A program made the translations under genes and the position numbers. The notes beneath the pieces were generated by a model. The model did no database searches. It was not told the origin of the DNA and saw nothing but the letters and a program-made list of their open reading frames with translations. From the NCBI GenBank assembly GCA_946616285.1, contig CAMOIT010000001.1, forward strand, positions 1 to 32,529: a DNA stretch of 32,529 nucleotides, in the 5' to 3' direction. Below are positions 9,075 to 17,443 of the stretch, in pieces (position 1 is the first letter of the stretch; the number at the start of each line of letters is the position of its first letter). Source of the DNA: an uncultured Bacteroidales bacterium (GTDB lineage: Bacteria > Bacteroidota > Bacteroidia > Bacteroidales > UBA932).

Positions 9075-10852
9075 TAAAATCTTTTTTCAAGTTCTTCGGC
9101 CGGGACTATTGATATTATCCGCCTGCCATTGGATGTGAATTCCGGATTGTCGCTTTGCAGGAGGCTGTCCACAAGGCGCTGAGCCTCAAGGGGCGAAGTG
9201 ATTTTGGCGGCTCCGGCGGCGCCAAGTGCTGCAAACTTCTGAGCCATAGCCTGTTCCATCACTCCGGGGAGTGCAGTCTGGTCCTGCTCCAAAAGCAGTT
9301 GAAGCTCGCCGACTAAAGCTTCGGCCTTTCCGGTTTCGGCCGAATAACCCTCAGGGACGCCGTTAACCACCACAGTATCAGTGCCGAAAGGCGTAATGTC
9401 GAAGCCGAGCGTGCGCAAAAGCTCAGCGTGCTCTTCGAAAAGCAGCCTGCCTTTCACGCCCACAGTCACCTGAACGGGGAACAGCGCCTCCTGCGACACA
9501 TGCGCATTGGCGGTGAGGGCTTTGAGGAAGCGGTCGTACATCAGCCTCTCCCGGGCGCGGGCTGCATGCACTATCATAAGGCCCGAAGCGCTTTGCGTAA
9601 GTATGTACTGCCCCTTCACCACCAGAATCTGGGCCGAAGGCATTGTCCTTTCCTCGAACAGAGCACCATAGTTCTGGCTTGGCTCCACATAGCGTCTGGT
9701 TTCATAGGAACGGCTTCCGGCCGCTGGTCCAAGGTCCTCAAAAGGATTGAAATTCAAATCCACTCCTGCCGTGGGCACGCTGGAGGGGCGATATTCGTCG
9801 AAACGCGTTCCCACAACAGGGATGTCCTTGTCCTCGGGGTTATCGAAGTCGATGGCCCCTGCCACGCTTCCACGGCCCATCGCCTCCTTGACGGCGGCGA
9901 AAAGCGACTGGAAAACGAGTTGCTCTTCTTCGAACTTTATTTCCGTCTTTGTGGGATGTATGTTCACGTCTATCGCTGCGGGGTCAAGTGACAGATAGAT
10001 GAAATACGAAGGCGTCACTCCGTCGGGAATCAGGTTTTCGTATGCCTTCATCACCGCCTTGTGCAGGTAAGCGCTGCGAAAATACCTTCCGTTTACGAAG
10101 AAAAACTGGTTTCCAAGCGTTTTCCTGGCCGATTCGGGCCTTCCCACATAGCCTTGGATGTCAACTATGCTGGTGTTGGCCTGAATATCCATCAACTCGC
10201 CCACTAGCGACGTGCCCAGAAGGTCCTGGATGCGGAACTTATGGCTTTTGGCGGGTTTTACGACATGTATGTCCCTGCCGTTGTGGGTAAGCGTAAAGGC
10301 AATGTCCGGCCTTGTGAGGGCTACTCTTTGGAATTCCTCCACTATGTGCCGAAGCTCAACGTTGTCAGATTTCAAAAACTTCCGCCGGGCCGGGATATTG
10401 TAAAATAGGTTGCGTACGGCAAAATTGCATCCGACAGGGCAGGATACTTCACGTGAGCCTGTCTGTTCCGATGCGGCCACTGTAATTTCAACGCCGGATT
10501 CCTGGTCGGCCGTGCGTGTCCTTAAAGTGACTTCCGCTACGGCCGCGATTGACGCAAGAGCCTCTCCGCGGAAGCCGAAACTGAGGATATGATGCAGGTC
10601 TTCGGCCGAAGAAAGCTTGCTTGTAGCATGCCTTTCGAAGCACAGGACTGCGTCGTCGGGAGTCATGCCGCTGCCGTTGTCAATAACCTGGATTAACGTG
10701 CGTCCGGCGTCGGTTACCACCACTTTTATGTCGTTCGCCCCTGCATCAACGGCGTTTTCCATCAGCTCTTTTACCACGGAAGCGGGTCTTTGGACCACTT
10801 CTCCCGCGGCAATCATGTCCGAAATATTCCTTGGCAGTATCCTTAGTTCCAT
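9074..10852 (-). CDS. mutL: DNA mismatch repair protein MutL
   Basis: MIAAGEVVQRPASVVKELMENAVDAGA, DNGSGM, TSKL, GFRGEALASIA, NVHPTKTEIKF-like segment. Confidence 0.96.
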   Translation of the reverse strand: MELRILPRNISDMIAAGEVVQRPASVVKELMENAVDAGANDIKVVVTDAGRTLIQVIDNGSGMTPDDAVLCFERHATSKLSSAEDLHHILSFGFRGEALASIAAVAEVTLRTRTADQESGVEITVAASEQTGSREVSCPVGCNFAVRNLFYNIPARRKFLKSDNVELRHIVEEFQRVALTRPDIAFTLTHNGRDIHVVKPAKSHKFRIQDLLGTSLVGELMDIQANTSIVDIQGYVGRPESARKTLGNQFFFVNGRYFRSAYLHKAVMKAYENLIPDGVTPSYFIYLSLDPAAIDVNIHPTKTEIKFEEEQLVFQSLFAAVKEAMGRGSVAGAIDFDNPEDKDIPVVGTRFDEYRPSSVPTAGVDLNFNPFEDLGPAAGSRSYETRRYVEPSQNYGALFEERTMPSAQILVVKGQYILTQSASGLMIVHAARARERLMYDRFLKALTANAHVSQEALFPVQVTVGVKGRLLFEEHAELLRTLGFDITPFGTDTVVVNGVPEGYSAETGKAEALVGELQLLLEQDQTALPGVMEQAMAQKFAALGAAGAAKITSPLEAQRLVDSLLQSDNPEFTSNGRRIISIVPAEELEKRF

Positions 10853-10855
10853 CCT

Positions 10856-11167
10856 TTACAGAAGTTCAAAGAATTTGGCGATGAAAACGAGCACCACCAC
10901 AATCAGAATCAGGGTTACAATAGAGATTATGGTATGCGCTACGCCCATGTCCGAGCGGGTTTTCATATAATTGCCGTTGCGGAAGGCTCCGCGAAGACTG
11001 CTGCCCGGGACATATTCTCCGCTCTGGCGCGCTTTCTCGTTGGTGCCGTCCACCTCGCCGAACATCTGGCGGCGCTTCTCCTCCTCCGGATCATAGTACC
11101 GGGGCTTGTAATTGAAAACCCTGTGCGGCTGGTTGCCGAAAAAGCCGAAATTGAAAAAACTGGCCAT
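10856..11167 (-). CDS. Small protein with single C-terminal TM helix, function unknown
   Basis: 103-aa ORF between mutL and radA; C-terminal IISIVTLILIVVVLVFIAKFFELL; TATATTTG -7 box upstream (complement of 11188-11195). Confidence 0.75.
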   Translation of the reverse strand: MASFFNFGFFGNQPHRVFNYKPRYYDPEEEKRRQMFGEVDGTNEKARQSGEYVPGSSLRGAFRNGNYMKTRSDMGVAHTIISIVTLILIVVVLVFIAKFFELL

Positions 11168-11202
11168 AATCCATATCCTTTATCCTACAAATATACCAAA
11201 AA

Positions 11203-12555
11203 TTACTTAAACAGCGCCCTCACAAGGGCCGGGATGTCGGCCACTTTCACCACCTCGATGCCCTGGGGCTTGCGGTCGAAGTGGGTGTAGGAGCTTACGA
11301 AGATTCGCTTGAAGCCCAGGCGAGCGGCTTCGGTGGCGCGGCGGGCGGCCTGGGAGACGGGGCGTATTTCGCCGCTTAGGCCCACTTCACCGGCGAAGCA
11401 GACGTCGGAGGGGATGGAGTAGTCGAAGTTGGAGGAGAGTACGGCGCAGATTACGGCAAGGTCGCAGGCGGGATCGGTGATTCTTAGGCCGCCGGCCATG
11501 TTCAGGAACACGTCCTTCTGCCCCAATTTGAAGCCTGCACGGCGTTCCAGCACTGCCAGGAGCATATTCAGGCGCCTTACGTCGAAGCCGGTAGCGCTTC
11601 GCTGGGCGGTTCCGTAAACTGCACTTGAAACCAGGGCCTGGACTTCGAATAGGAAGGGCCGGTTGCCGTCCAGCATAGCGCTGATGGCGGTGCCGCTGAG
11701 GCCTTCCTCATGCATTGGAATCAGCATTTCGGAGGGATTTTCGACCTCCCTGAGGCCAGTCCCCGTCATTTCGAAAACGGCCAGTTCCGAAGTAGAGCCG
11801 AAGCGGTTCTTGATGCTCCGGAGCACCCTGTACGCGCCCCGGTTTTCGCCTTCGAACTGAAGCACGACATCCACGATGTGCTCCAGGATTTTGGGGCCGG
11901 CGATGGTGCCTTCCTTGGTAATATGGCCTATCAAAATGACCGGGATACCGCTGGATTTAGCGAAGCGGAGCAGCTGCGCTGCCACTTCTTTAATCTGGCT
12001 TACGCTGCCTGCCGTGGATTCCACATGCTGGCAGTACATTGTCTGGACGGAGTCAACTATAACAAGGTCCGGTGCAGCTTTTTCGGCTTCGGCAATAATT
12101 GTCGACATGTCCGTCTCGCTGAATATAAGGCAGTTGGAGGCATCGCCGCCGAGGCGGTCGGCCCGCATTTTTACCTGCTTTACGCTCTCCTCACCGGTGA
12201 CGTACAGCGTCTTGAGATTGGGACTGTTTAGCGGAAGCTGGAGTGACAGTGTACTTTTGCCGATGCCTGGCTCGCCGCCCATCAGCACCAGCGAGCCTTT
12301 CACGATGCCGCCGCCGAGAAGACGATCCACTTCCTTTGAGCCGAGGGATACCCTGTCCTCCTGGCTTGAGGAAACGTCCTTGAGCGGCATGGGCTTACGC
12401 GATGCACCAGGGATCGACATGGGGGCAGTCTTCCCGGTTACCACTTCCTTTTCCACAAAGCTGTTCCACTCGCCGCAGGCAGGGCACTTGCCCATCCATT
12501 TAGGATACTCGTTCCCGCAGTTGGAGCAGAACCACACGGTCTTACTTTTCGCCAT
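11203..12555 (-). CDS. radA: DNA repair protein RadA
   Basis: Zinc finger CSNCGNEYPKWMGKCPACGEW, Walker A GGEPGIGKST, KNRFGS motif, Lon-like C-terminal region. Confidence 0.96.
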   Translation of the reverse strand: MAKSKTVWFCSNCGNEYPKWMGKCPACGEWNSFVEKEVVTGKTAPMSIPGASRKPMPLKDVSSSQEDRVSLGSKEVDRLLGGGIVKGSLVLMGGEPGIGKSTLSLQLPLNSPNLKTLYVTGEESVKQVKMRADRLGGDASNCLIFSETDMSTIIAEAEKAAPDLVIVDSVQTMYCQHVESTAGSVSQIKEVAAQLLRFAKSSGIPVILIGHITKEGTIAGPKILEHIVDVVLQFEGENRGAYRVLRSIKNRFGSTSELAVFEMTGTGLREVENPSEMLIPMHEEGLSGTAISAMLDGNRPFLFEVQALVSSAVYGTAQRSATGFDVRRLNMLLAVLERRAGFKLGQKDVFLNMAGGLRITDPACDLAVICAVLSSNFDYSIPSDVCFAGEVGLSGEIRPVSQAARRATEAARLGFKRIFVSSYTHFDRKPQGIEVVKVADIPALVRALFK

Positions 12556-12558
12556 AAT

Positions 12559-13038
12559 CTATTCGCTCATTATCAGTGCATTGGCCCATACTTCGCAGCC
12601 TTCGCATCGGCCCACGAAGCCCAGGCGTTCGGTGGTAGTTGCTTTGACCGAAACACGGTCTTCTTCGACCCCCAGGATCGGGGCCAAAGTTTGTCTCATA
12701 GTTAGGATATGCAGTGCCAGTTTAGGCTTTTGCAGGGCTATGGTTATATCCACGTTCCCCACTTTATACCCTTTCTCATGGACAATGGCAACCACTTTCT
12801 CCAGAAGGATTTTGCTGTCGATTCCCTTCCACTCATCCGACGTATCGGGGAACAGGTGGCCTATGTCACCGAGGGCCAGGCAGCCCAGAAGGGCGTCACA
12901 CAGTGCGTGTATAGCTACATCCCCGTCCGAATGGGCTACAAAGCCGGTGTCCGAAGGGATGCGAACACCTCCGAGCCACATTGGAAGCCCTTCCTTAAGG
13001 GCGTGTACGTCATATCCGTTACCTGTTCTAATATCCAT
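12559..13038 (-). CDS. ispF: 2-C-methyl-D-erythritol 2,4-cyclodiphosphate synthase
   Basis: GNGYDVHALKEG, HSDGDVAIHALCDALLGCLALGDIGHLFPD. Start MDIRTGNGYD at 13038; TATATTTG -7 box at complement of 13055-13062. Confidence 0.95.
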   Translation of the reverse strand: MDIRTGNGYDVHALKEGLPMWLGGVRIPSDTGFVAHSDGDVAIHALCDALLGCLALGDIGHLFPDTSDEWKGIDSKILLEKVVAIVHEKGYKVGNVDITIALQKPKLALHILTMRQTLAPILGVEEDRVSVKATTTERLGFVGRCEGCEVWANALIMSE

Positions 13039-13169
13039 GGCACGTCTGTTTTGACAAATATAAGGATTTTTTGGCATCTTGGGTCCATCCGGGGCAGTGT
13101 CTTCAGGTCAAATCCACGCGTTGTCTGCTTAGACCTAGCCGTTCCTATTCTGAAATTTTTTAAAGTATA

Positions 13170-13201
13170 GTTGCATGTATCTTAAACTTTACATATCTTT
13201 G
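13170..13201 (+). promoter_or_regulatory. Bacteroidetes-type promoter of the XRE-MNT/HEPN operon
   Basis: GTTG (13170-13173) - 20 nt - TATCTTTG (13194-13201), 15 nt before ATG 13217. Confidence 0.6.
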
Positions 13202-13216
13202 TAAAAAACAAAAAGT

Positions 13217-13717
13217 ATGGTAGTCCCCAACATAAAACAACTGAGAGAATCAAGAGGGATGACCCAGGAGCAACTGGGCCTTCTCATCGGTATGGGTAAG
13301 TCTCAGATATCCAGAATGGAGCATGGTACCCTTGGTAGTATTGAAACTTATTCAAGGGTTCTTCAGGCTTTAGGATACAGGCCGGAAGTAAGGTATGTAG
13401 ATGAACGCCCTGGGAATAATCTGAATAGGGACTCCGTATTGTCGCTTTTAAAAGTTTACTATTTATACAACAATAGCGTGTTGGGGATTGAAAGAATGGG
13501 ATTGTTTGGCAGTTTCGCCAGAGATGAAGCAAATGAAGAAAGCGATATCGATATTCTTATCTCGCTGCATAAGCCCAGTCTGTTGAAGTACTCTTCCATA
13601 TCCCGACAACTGGAATATATTTTCGGCCGAAAAGTAGACCTTGTCTCCGAAAAAGCAATCCATACTGATGAATTTGCAAAGCAACTGTCAAAAGACGTTA
13701 TCTATGTTTCCGAATAA
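13217..13717 (+). CDS. XRE-family HTH fused to minimal nucleotidyltransferase (MNT) antitoxin
   Basis: N-term IKQLRESRGMTQEQLGLLIGMGKSQISRMEHG (XRE); C-term GLFGSFARDEANEESDIDILI (GSX10DXD) plus KVDLVS third Asp. Confidence 0.9.
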   Translation: MVVPNIKQLRESRGMTQEQLGLLIGMGKSQISRMEHGTLGSIETYSRVLQALGYRPEVRYVDERPGNNLNRDSVLSLLKVYYLYNNSVLGIERMGLFGSFARDEANEESDIDILISLHKPSLLKYSSISRQLEYIFGRKVDLVSEKAIHTDEFAKQLSKDVIYVSE

Positions 13718-14102
13718 GGCCAGAATTGTTTCTCTTCTTGATGCGTCAATAAAAGAGATGGAGCTTCTACAGCAGATGAGCGCCGGGATAAACATCCCTG
13801 ATGACTTCATCTCTTCCATTTCCGGCCTTACTGTTTACCGGGCATGCGGAATGAGCCTCCAGTACATTACCGAGAATTTTATAAAGGTAAGAAATATTCA
13901 GGGGCGCGACTTTTTCTCACCTTACAAAGAAATCCCCTGGGAAGACGTTTTCGGAATGAGAAATTTTCTGTGTCACGAATACGGCGACTCGGATCCCGAA
14001 GGCATATTCAACACGGTTAAGGAGGATGTTCCCATTCTTTTAGATGTTACCCGGAAGATATTGAAAGATATAGATGCAAACCCAGGCAATAGTGCTATTT
14101 AA
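13704..14102 (+). CDS. HEPN-domain (DUF86-like) toxin RNase candidate
   Basis: Overlaps MNT stop by 14 nt; RNFLCHEY matches RX4HXY; helical DUF86-like sequence. Start 13704 (MFPNKARIV) preferred over 13641. Confidence 0.88.
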   Translation: MFPNKARIVSLLDASIKEMELLQQMSAGINIPDDFISSISGLTVYRACGMSLQYITENFIKVRNIQGRDFFSPYKEIPWEDVFGMRNFLCHEYGDSDPEGIFNTVKEDVPILLDVTRKILKDIDANPGNSAI

Positions 14103-14120
14103 GTAGGGATCTTCCGGTCC

Positions 14121-14183
14121 CGGTCACGTTTTTGCCCGTTTTCTTTCCCTTCGTCGTCACGATTTACGGCGACGGTCACGTTT
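14121..14183. repeat. Short imperfect direct repeat in intergenic region
   Basis: CGGTCACGTTT at 14121-14131 and 14173-14183, each followed by a similar GCCCGTTTT / GGCAGTTTTT segment. Confidence 0.4.
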
Positions 14184-14262
14184 GGGGCAGTTTTTCGACC
14201 CGAGGCCGTTGTGATTTATGCTAAAATTTCAGTATATTAGCGGAAATTATATACTGGAAAGT

Positions 14263-17154
14263 ATGAAACGATTCTTCTTGTTTGCCCTGGCCATGGCGGC
14301 CGTGATGGGGTGCGAAAAAGGACCGGCGCTGCTGGACCCTGCAAAGTTCGATGGCGAAGTTGACGGAAAAAAGGTGGCTCTGTACACCATCCAAAACGGG
14401 GATGTGAGCGTGCAGGTGACCAATTTTGGCGCCCGCGTGGTCTCGACATTTACCAAGGACAGGGACGGAAAATGGGCTAATATCGTGGTGGGCCACGACA
14501 ATCTGGCCGATTATGTGACGCCTCCCGGAGAGCGCTTCCTTGGCGCTACGGTGGGTCCTGTGGCAAACCGCATCGGCGCGGCTCAGTTCACCGTGGACGG
14601 GGAAACGTACAATACCCCTGTCAACGACAACGGGAAGAATACGCTGCATGGCGGATTCATAGGCATCGACAACCTGGTATGGGATGTGAAAGCCGTGACG
14701 GACAGCTCCTTAACACTGGGTTTGCTGCATCCGGACGGCCTGGAGGGCTATCCCGGCAACCTGGACATCACCCTCACCTATAGCGTCAGCGCGGCTTCTG
14801 AGTTCGGCGTGTACGTTGAGGCTGTGACAGACAAGGCCACTCCGGTGAACATCACGCACCATCCTTTCTTCCGCTTGGGAGAGGGAAGCGTGGAGGATTA
14901 CCGGATGTGGATCAAGGCTTCGGCCTATCTGCCCATCGACCCTCTGAGCATTCCCACCGGGGAAATTGCGCCTGTGGAGGGTACGCCCTTTGATTTCCGC
15001 ACGCCCCACGCTATAGGCCAGTTCATCGGCCAGGATAATGAGCAGCTGCGCAACGCCAGAGGGTACGACCACAACTGGTGCCTGGATAAAGAAACCGACG
15101 GCGTGGAGCTGGTGTGCAGCGTTGTGGACAACGAAACGGGCCGTTTCGTGGAGGTCCTGACCGACCAGCCAGGCCTGCAGTTCTACAGCGGCAACTTCTT
15201 TACCGGGGACGAATATCGCGGCTCCCTGGCCCTGGAAGCCCAGCGCTGGCCGGATGCCGTGAACCATGAGAATTTCGGCCAGGTACTTCTGCAGCCCGGC
15301 GAAAAATATACTTCCACTACCCTTTACCGCTTGGGCGTGAAACCCGTCTGGGAGCCCGCGGGGGAGCGTATCCGCACCACCTGGGCCGATGAAGTGTCCC
15401 CGCAGAATGCCCGTCCGGAATATCCCCGTCCGCAGCTTGTGCGCAAGGATTGGAAGAACCTGAACGGCCTGTGGGACTATGCTATCGTCCCGGCCGACGC
15501 CCCCAAGCCTTCCTACCGCGACGGTCAGATCCTGGTGCCCTTCTGCGCTGAATCGGCCCTTTCAGGCGTAGGCCTGAGGGTGGGAGAAAAGAACGCCCTC
15601 TGGTACAGGACTTCCTTCGACGTGCCCAAGGCATGGAAGGGCCGTGTGCTGCTGCACTTTGACGCTGTGGACTGGAAGACGCAGGCCTGGCTCAACGGCA
15701 AGGAATTGGGCATCCATACCGGCGGCTATACTGCTTTTTCCTTCGACATAACTGACTTCCTGGCCGAAGGCTCACAAGAGCTGGTAGTGAAGGTGCTTGA
15801 CGGCACCGACAACGGCGAGCAGCCCCGCGGGAAGCAGGTTTCCAACCCCCACAGTATCTGGTACACGCCTGTCACCGGCATCTGGCAGACGGTCTGGCTG
15901 GAGCCCGTTGCCGCGGCCTACGTAAAGGACTACAACGTGGTGGCCGATATCGACGCCGGCACTATTACCGTCCTGGCTGATGTTGAAGGCCCCGCCGACG
16001 AAGTTTCCATAGTCCTGAAGGAAGGTGGGGAGGGCTATTCCACGCTTGACGGAAAGGCCGGGGAGAAGATTGCCGAAGTAAGCGTAAAGCCCGGCGAGGC
16101 AGCTGTGCTGGAGGTCCCCGGCGCCGAGCTCTGGTCTCCAGAGCATCCTTACCTCTATGCGCTTGAAATCCAGACGCTTGCCGACGGAAAAGTGCAGGAC
16201 AAGGTATCGGCCTACACAGCCCTTCGTAAAAGCTCCGAAGTGAAGGACGCAGCCGGTTACCGCAGGCTGGGCCTTAACGGCAAGCCGTACTTCCAGTTCG
16301 GCCCGCTGGACCAGGGCTGGTGGCCCGACGGCCTTTACACTGCCCCCACCGACGAAGCTATGGTCTATGACATCGTGAAGACGAAGGACTGGGGCTGGAA
16401 CATGATACGCAAGCACATCAAGGTGGAACCCGCCCGCTGGTACTGGTACTGCGACCGCATGGGCGTTGCCGTGTGGCAGGACATGCCGTCCCTCGCCGGC
16501 AACATAACGGCGGAAAAAGGCGATCCCAATCCTCAGTGGGGACAGTGGGGCTACGACACCGGCTGGGACTATCCGCTCACGGAAACCGCAAAGGCCACAT
16601 ATTATAAGGAATGGGGCGAAATAATGGCACAGCTCAAGAAGTACCCGTGCATCCTGGTGTGGGTGCCCTTCAACGAAGGCTGGAGCCAGTTCGACACCGA
16701 AAAGGCCGTTGCATTTACATACGAACAGGATTCAACCCGCCTGGTGAATTCCGCATCCGGCGGCAATTCCCGCCTCTGCGGCGATATTCTTGATGGCCAC
16801 AACTACCCCAGGCCCACCATGAAATTCCGTTCCGAGGGCCGCCAAATCGACGTCCTTGGCGAGTACGGCGGCATTGGCTGCGCCATTCCGGACCACCTGT
16901 GGCAGGCCGACAGGAACTGGGGCTACAAAGGCCTATGTGCCAATGGAGAGGAAGTCCTTGCGAAGTACGAAAAATACGCCGACATGTTCATCCCTACCAT
17001 ACTTGATGGTGTATCGGCCGGCGTTTATACCCAGACCACCGACGTGGAGATTGAAGTGAACGGCATCATGACCTACGACCGCAAGGTGATCAAGGTGGAC
17101 GAAGAGAAATTCCGCGCCATTAACCAGCGTGTGCTTTCCACGCTTAAGGATTAA
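14263..17154 (+). CDS. Lipoprotein fusion: aldose 1-epimerase domain + glycoside hydrolase family 2
   Basis: Signal MKRFFLFALAMAAVMGC. N-half: NFGARVVSTF, GATVGPVANRIGAAQF, LHGG, THHPFFRLG, YDHNW (GalM). C-half: LVRKDWKNLNGLWDYAI, WYRTSFDVP, WVPFNEGWSQFD (acid/base Glu), LGEYGGIG (nucleophile Glu). Confidence 0.9.
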   Translation: MKRFFLFALAMAAVMGCEKGPALLDPAKFDGEVDGKKVALYTIQNGDVSVQVTNFGARVVSTFTKDRDGKWANIVVGHDNLADYVTPPGERFLGATVGPVANRIGAAQFTVDGETYNTPVNDNGKNTLHGGFIGIDNLVWDVKAVTDSSLTLGLLHPDGLEGYPGNLDITLTYSVSAASEFGVYVEAVTDKATPVNITHHPFFRLGEGSVEDYRMWIKASAYLPIDPLSIPTGEIAPVEGTPFDFRTPHAIGQFIGQDNEQLRNARGYDHNWCLDKETDGVELVCSVVDNETGRFVEVLTDQPGLQFYSGNFFTGDEYRGSLALEAQRWPDAVNHENFGQVLLQPGEKYTSTTLYRLGVKPVWEPAGERIRTTWADEVSPQNARPEYPRPQLVRKDWKNLNGLWDYAIVPADAPKPSYRDGQILVPFCAESALSGVGLRVGEKNALWYRTSFDVPKAWKGRVLLHFDAVDWKTQAWLNGKELGIHTGGYTAFSFDITDFLAEGSQELVVKVLDGTDNGEQPRGKQVSNPHSIWYTPVTGIWQTVWLEPVAAAYVKDYNVVADIDAGTITVLADVEGPADEVSIVLKEGGEGYSTLDGKAGEKIAEVSVKPGEAAVLEVPGAELWSPEHPYLYALEIQTLADGKVQDKVSAYTALRKSSEVKDAAGYRRLGLNGKPYFQFGPLDQGWWPDGLYTAPTDEAMVYDIVKTKDWGWNMIRKHIKVEPARWYWYCDRMGVAVWQDMPSLAGNITAEKGDPNPQWGQWGYDTGWDYPLTETAKATYYKEWGEIMAQLKKYPCILVWVPFNEGWSQFDTEKAVAFTYEQDSTRLVNSASGGNSRLCGDILDGHNYPRPTMKFRSEGRQIDVLGEYGGIGCAIPDHLWQADRNWGYKGLCANGEEVLAKYEKYADMFIPTILDGVSAGVYTQTTDVEIEVNGIMTYDRKVIKVDEEKFRAINQRVLSTLKD

Positions 17155-17162
17155 GCTTTTTT
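17142..17162 (+). terminator. Possible weak intrinsic terminator overlapping the epimerase-GH2 stop codon
   Basis: GCTTA-AGGAT-TAAGC followed by T6; only a 5-bp stem. Confidence 0.35.
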
Positions 17163-17186
17163 ATTCGTCGACTCGTATTCCCGCAG

Positions 17187-17436
17187 GGCCTGTATGGCCT
17201 TGGGCAAAACCACGAAGCGGGCCAAGGAATCCTGTAAATCGGCCTCTCAACGCAGGCCGAAGAGAAAATTCGCAGGGAAAACATAAAAGGAAAAGGCAAA
17301 CAATGCTCACTATGAAGTGGATAAAAAGGTACGGAAAGCCATTGCCGATATAGGAGGCACCATGCCTGAAGACCTGCCATCGGCAGAGAGCATTAAGCAG
17401 GTGGAAGCAAAACAAAAGAATCTTTTGAAAGAGTAG
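17187..17436 (+). pseudogene. Remnant of DinD-like DNA-damage-inducible protein (C-terminal end, stop and frameshift)
   Basis: Frame 1: GLYGLGQNHEAGQGIL*IGLSTQAEEKIRRENIKGK; shifted frame: KEKANNAHYEVDKKVRKAIADIGGTMPEDLPSAESIKQVEAKQKNLLKE*. Resembles the DinD C-terminus (TQTEEKLKRD...ANTTHFDVGRKVRQTIQELGGTMPEELPTP, recalled from the E. coli protein). Confidence 0.7.
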
Positions 17437-17443
17437 ATTACCG

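Noticed and set aside
11876-13054. 392-aa plus-strand ORF opposite radA/ispF
   Set aside because: Shadow ORF antisense to two well-supported genes; translation is Ser/Arg/Pro-rich with no recognisable domain.
13100-13140. Possible hairpin AGGTC...GACCT between ispF and the XRE-MNT gene
   Set aside because: Only a 5-bp stem with a loop of about 22 nt; not distinguishable from chance.
17129-17353. ORFs of 74-84 aa around 17129-17415 on both strands
   Set aside because: Explained by the epimerase-GH2 3' end and the decayed dinD remnant rather than real small genes.
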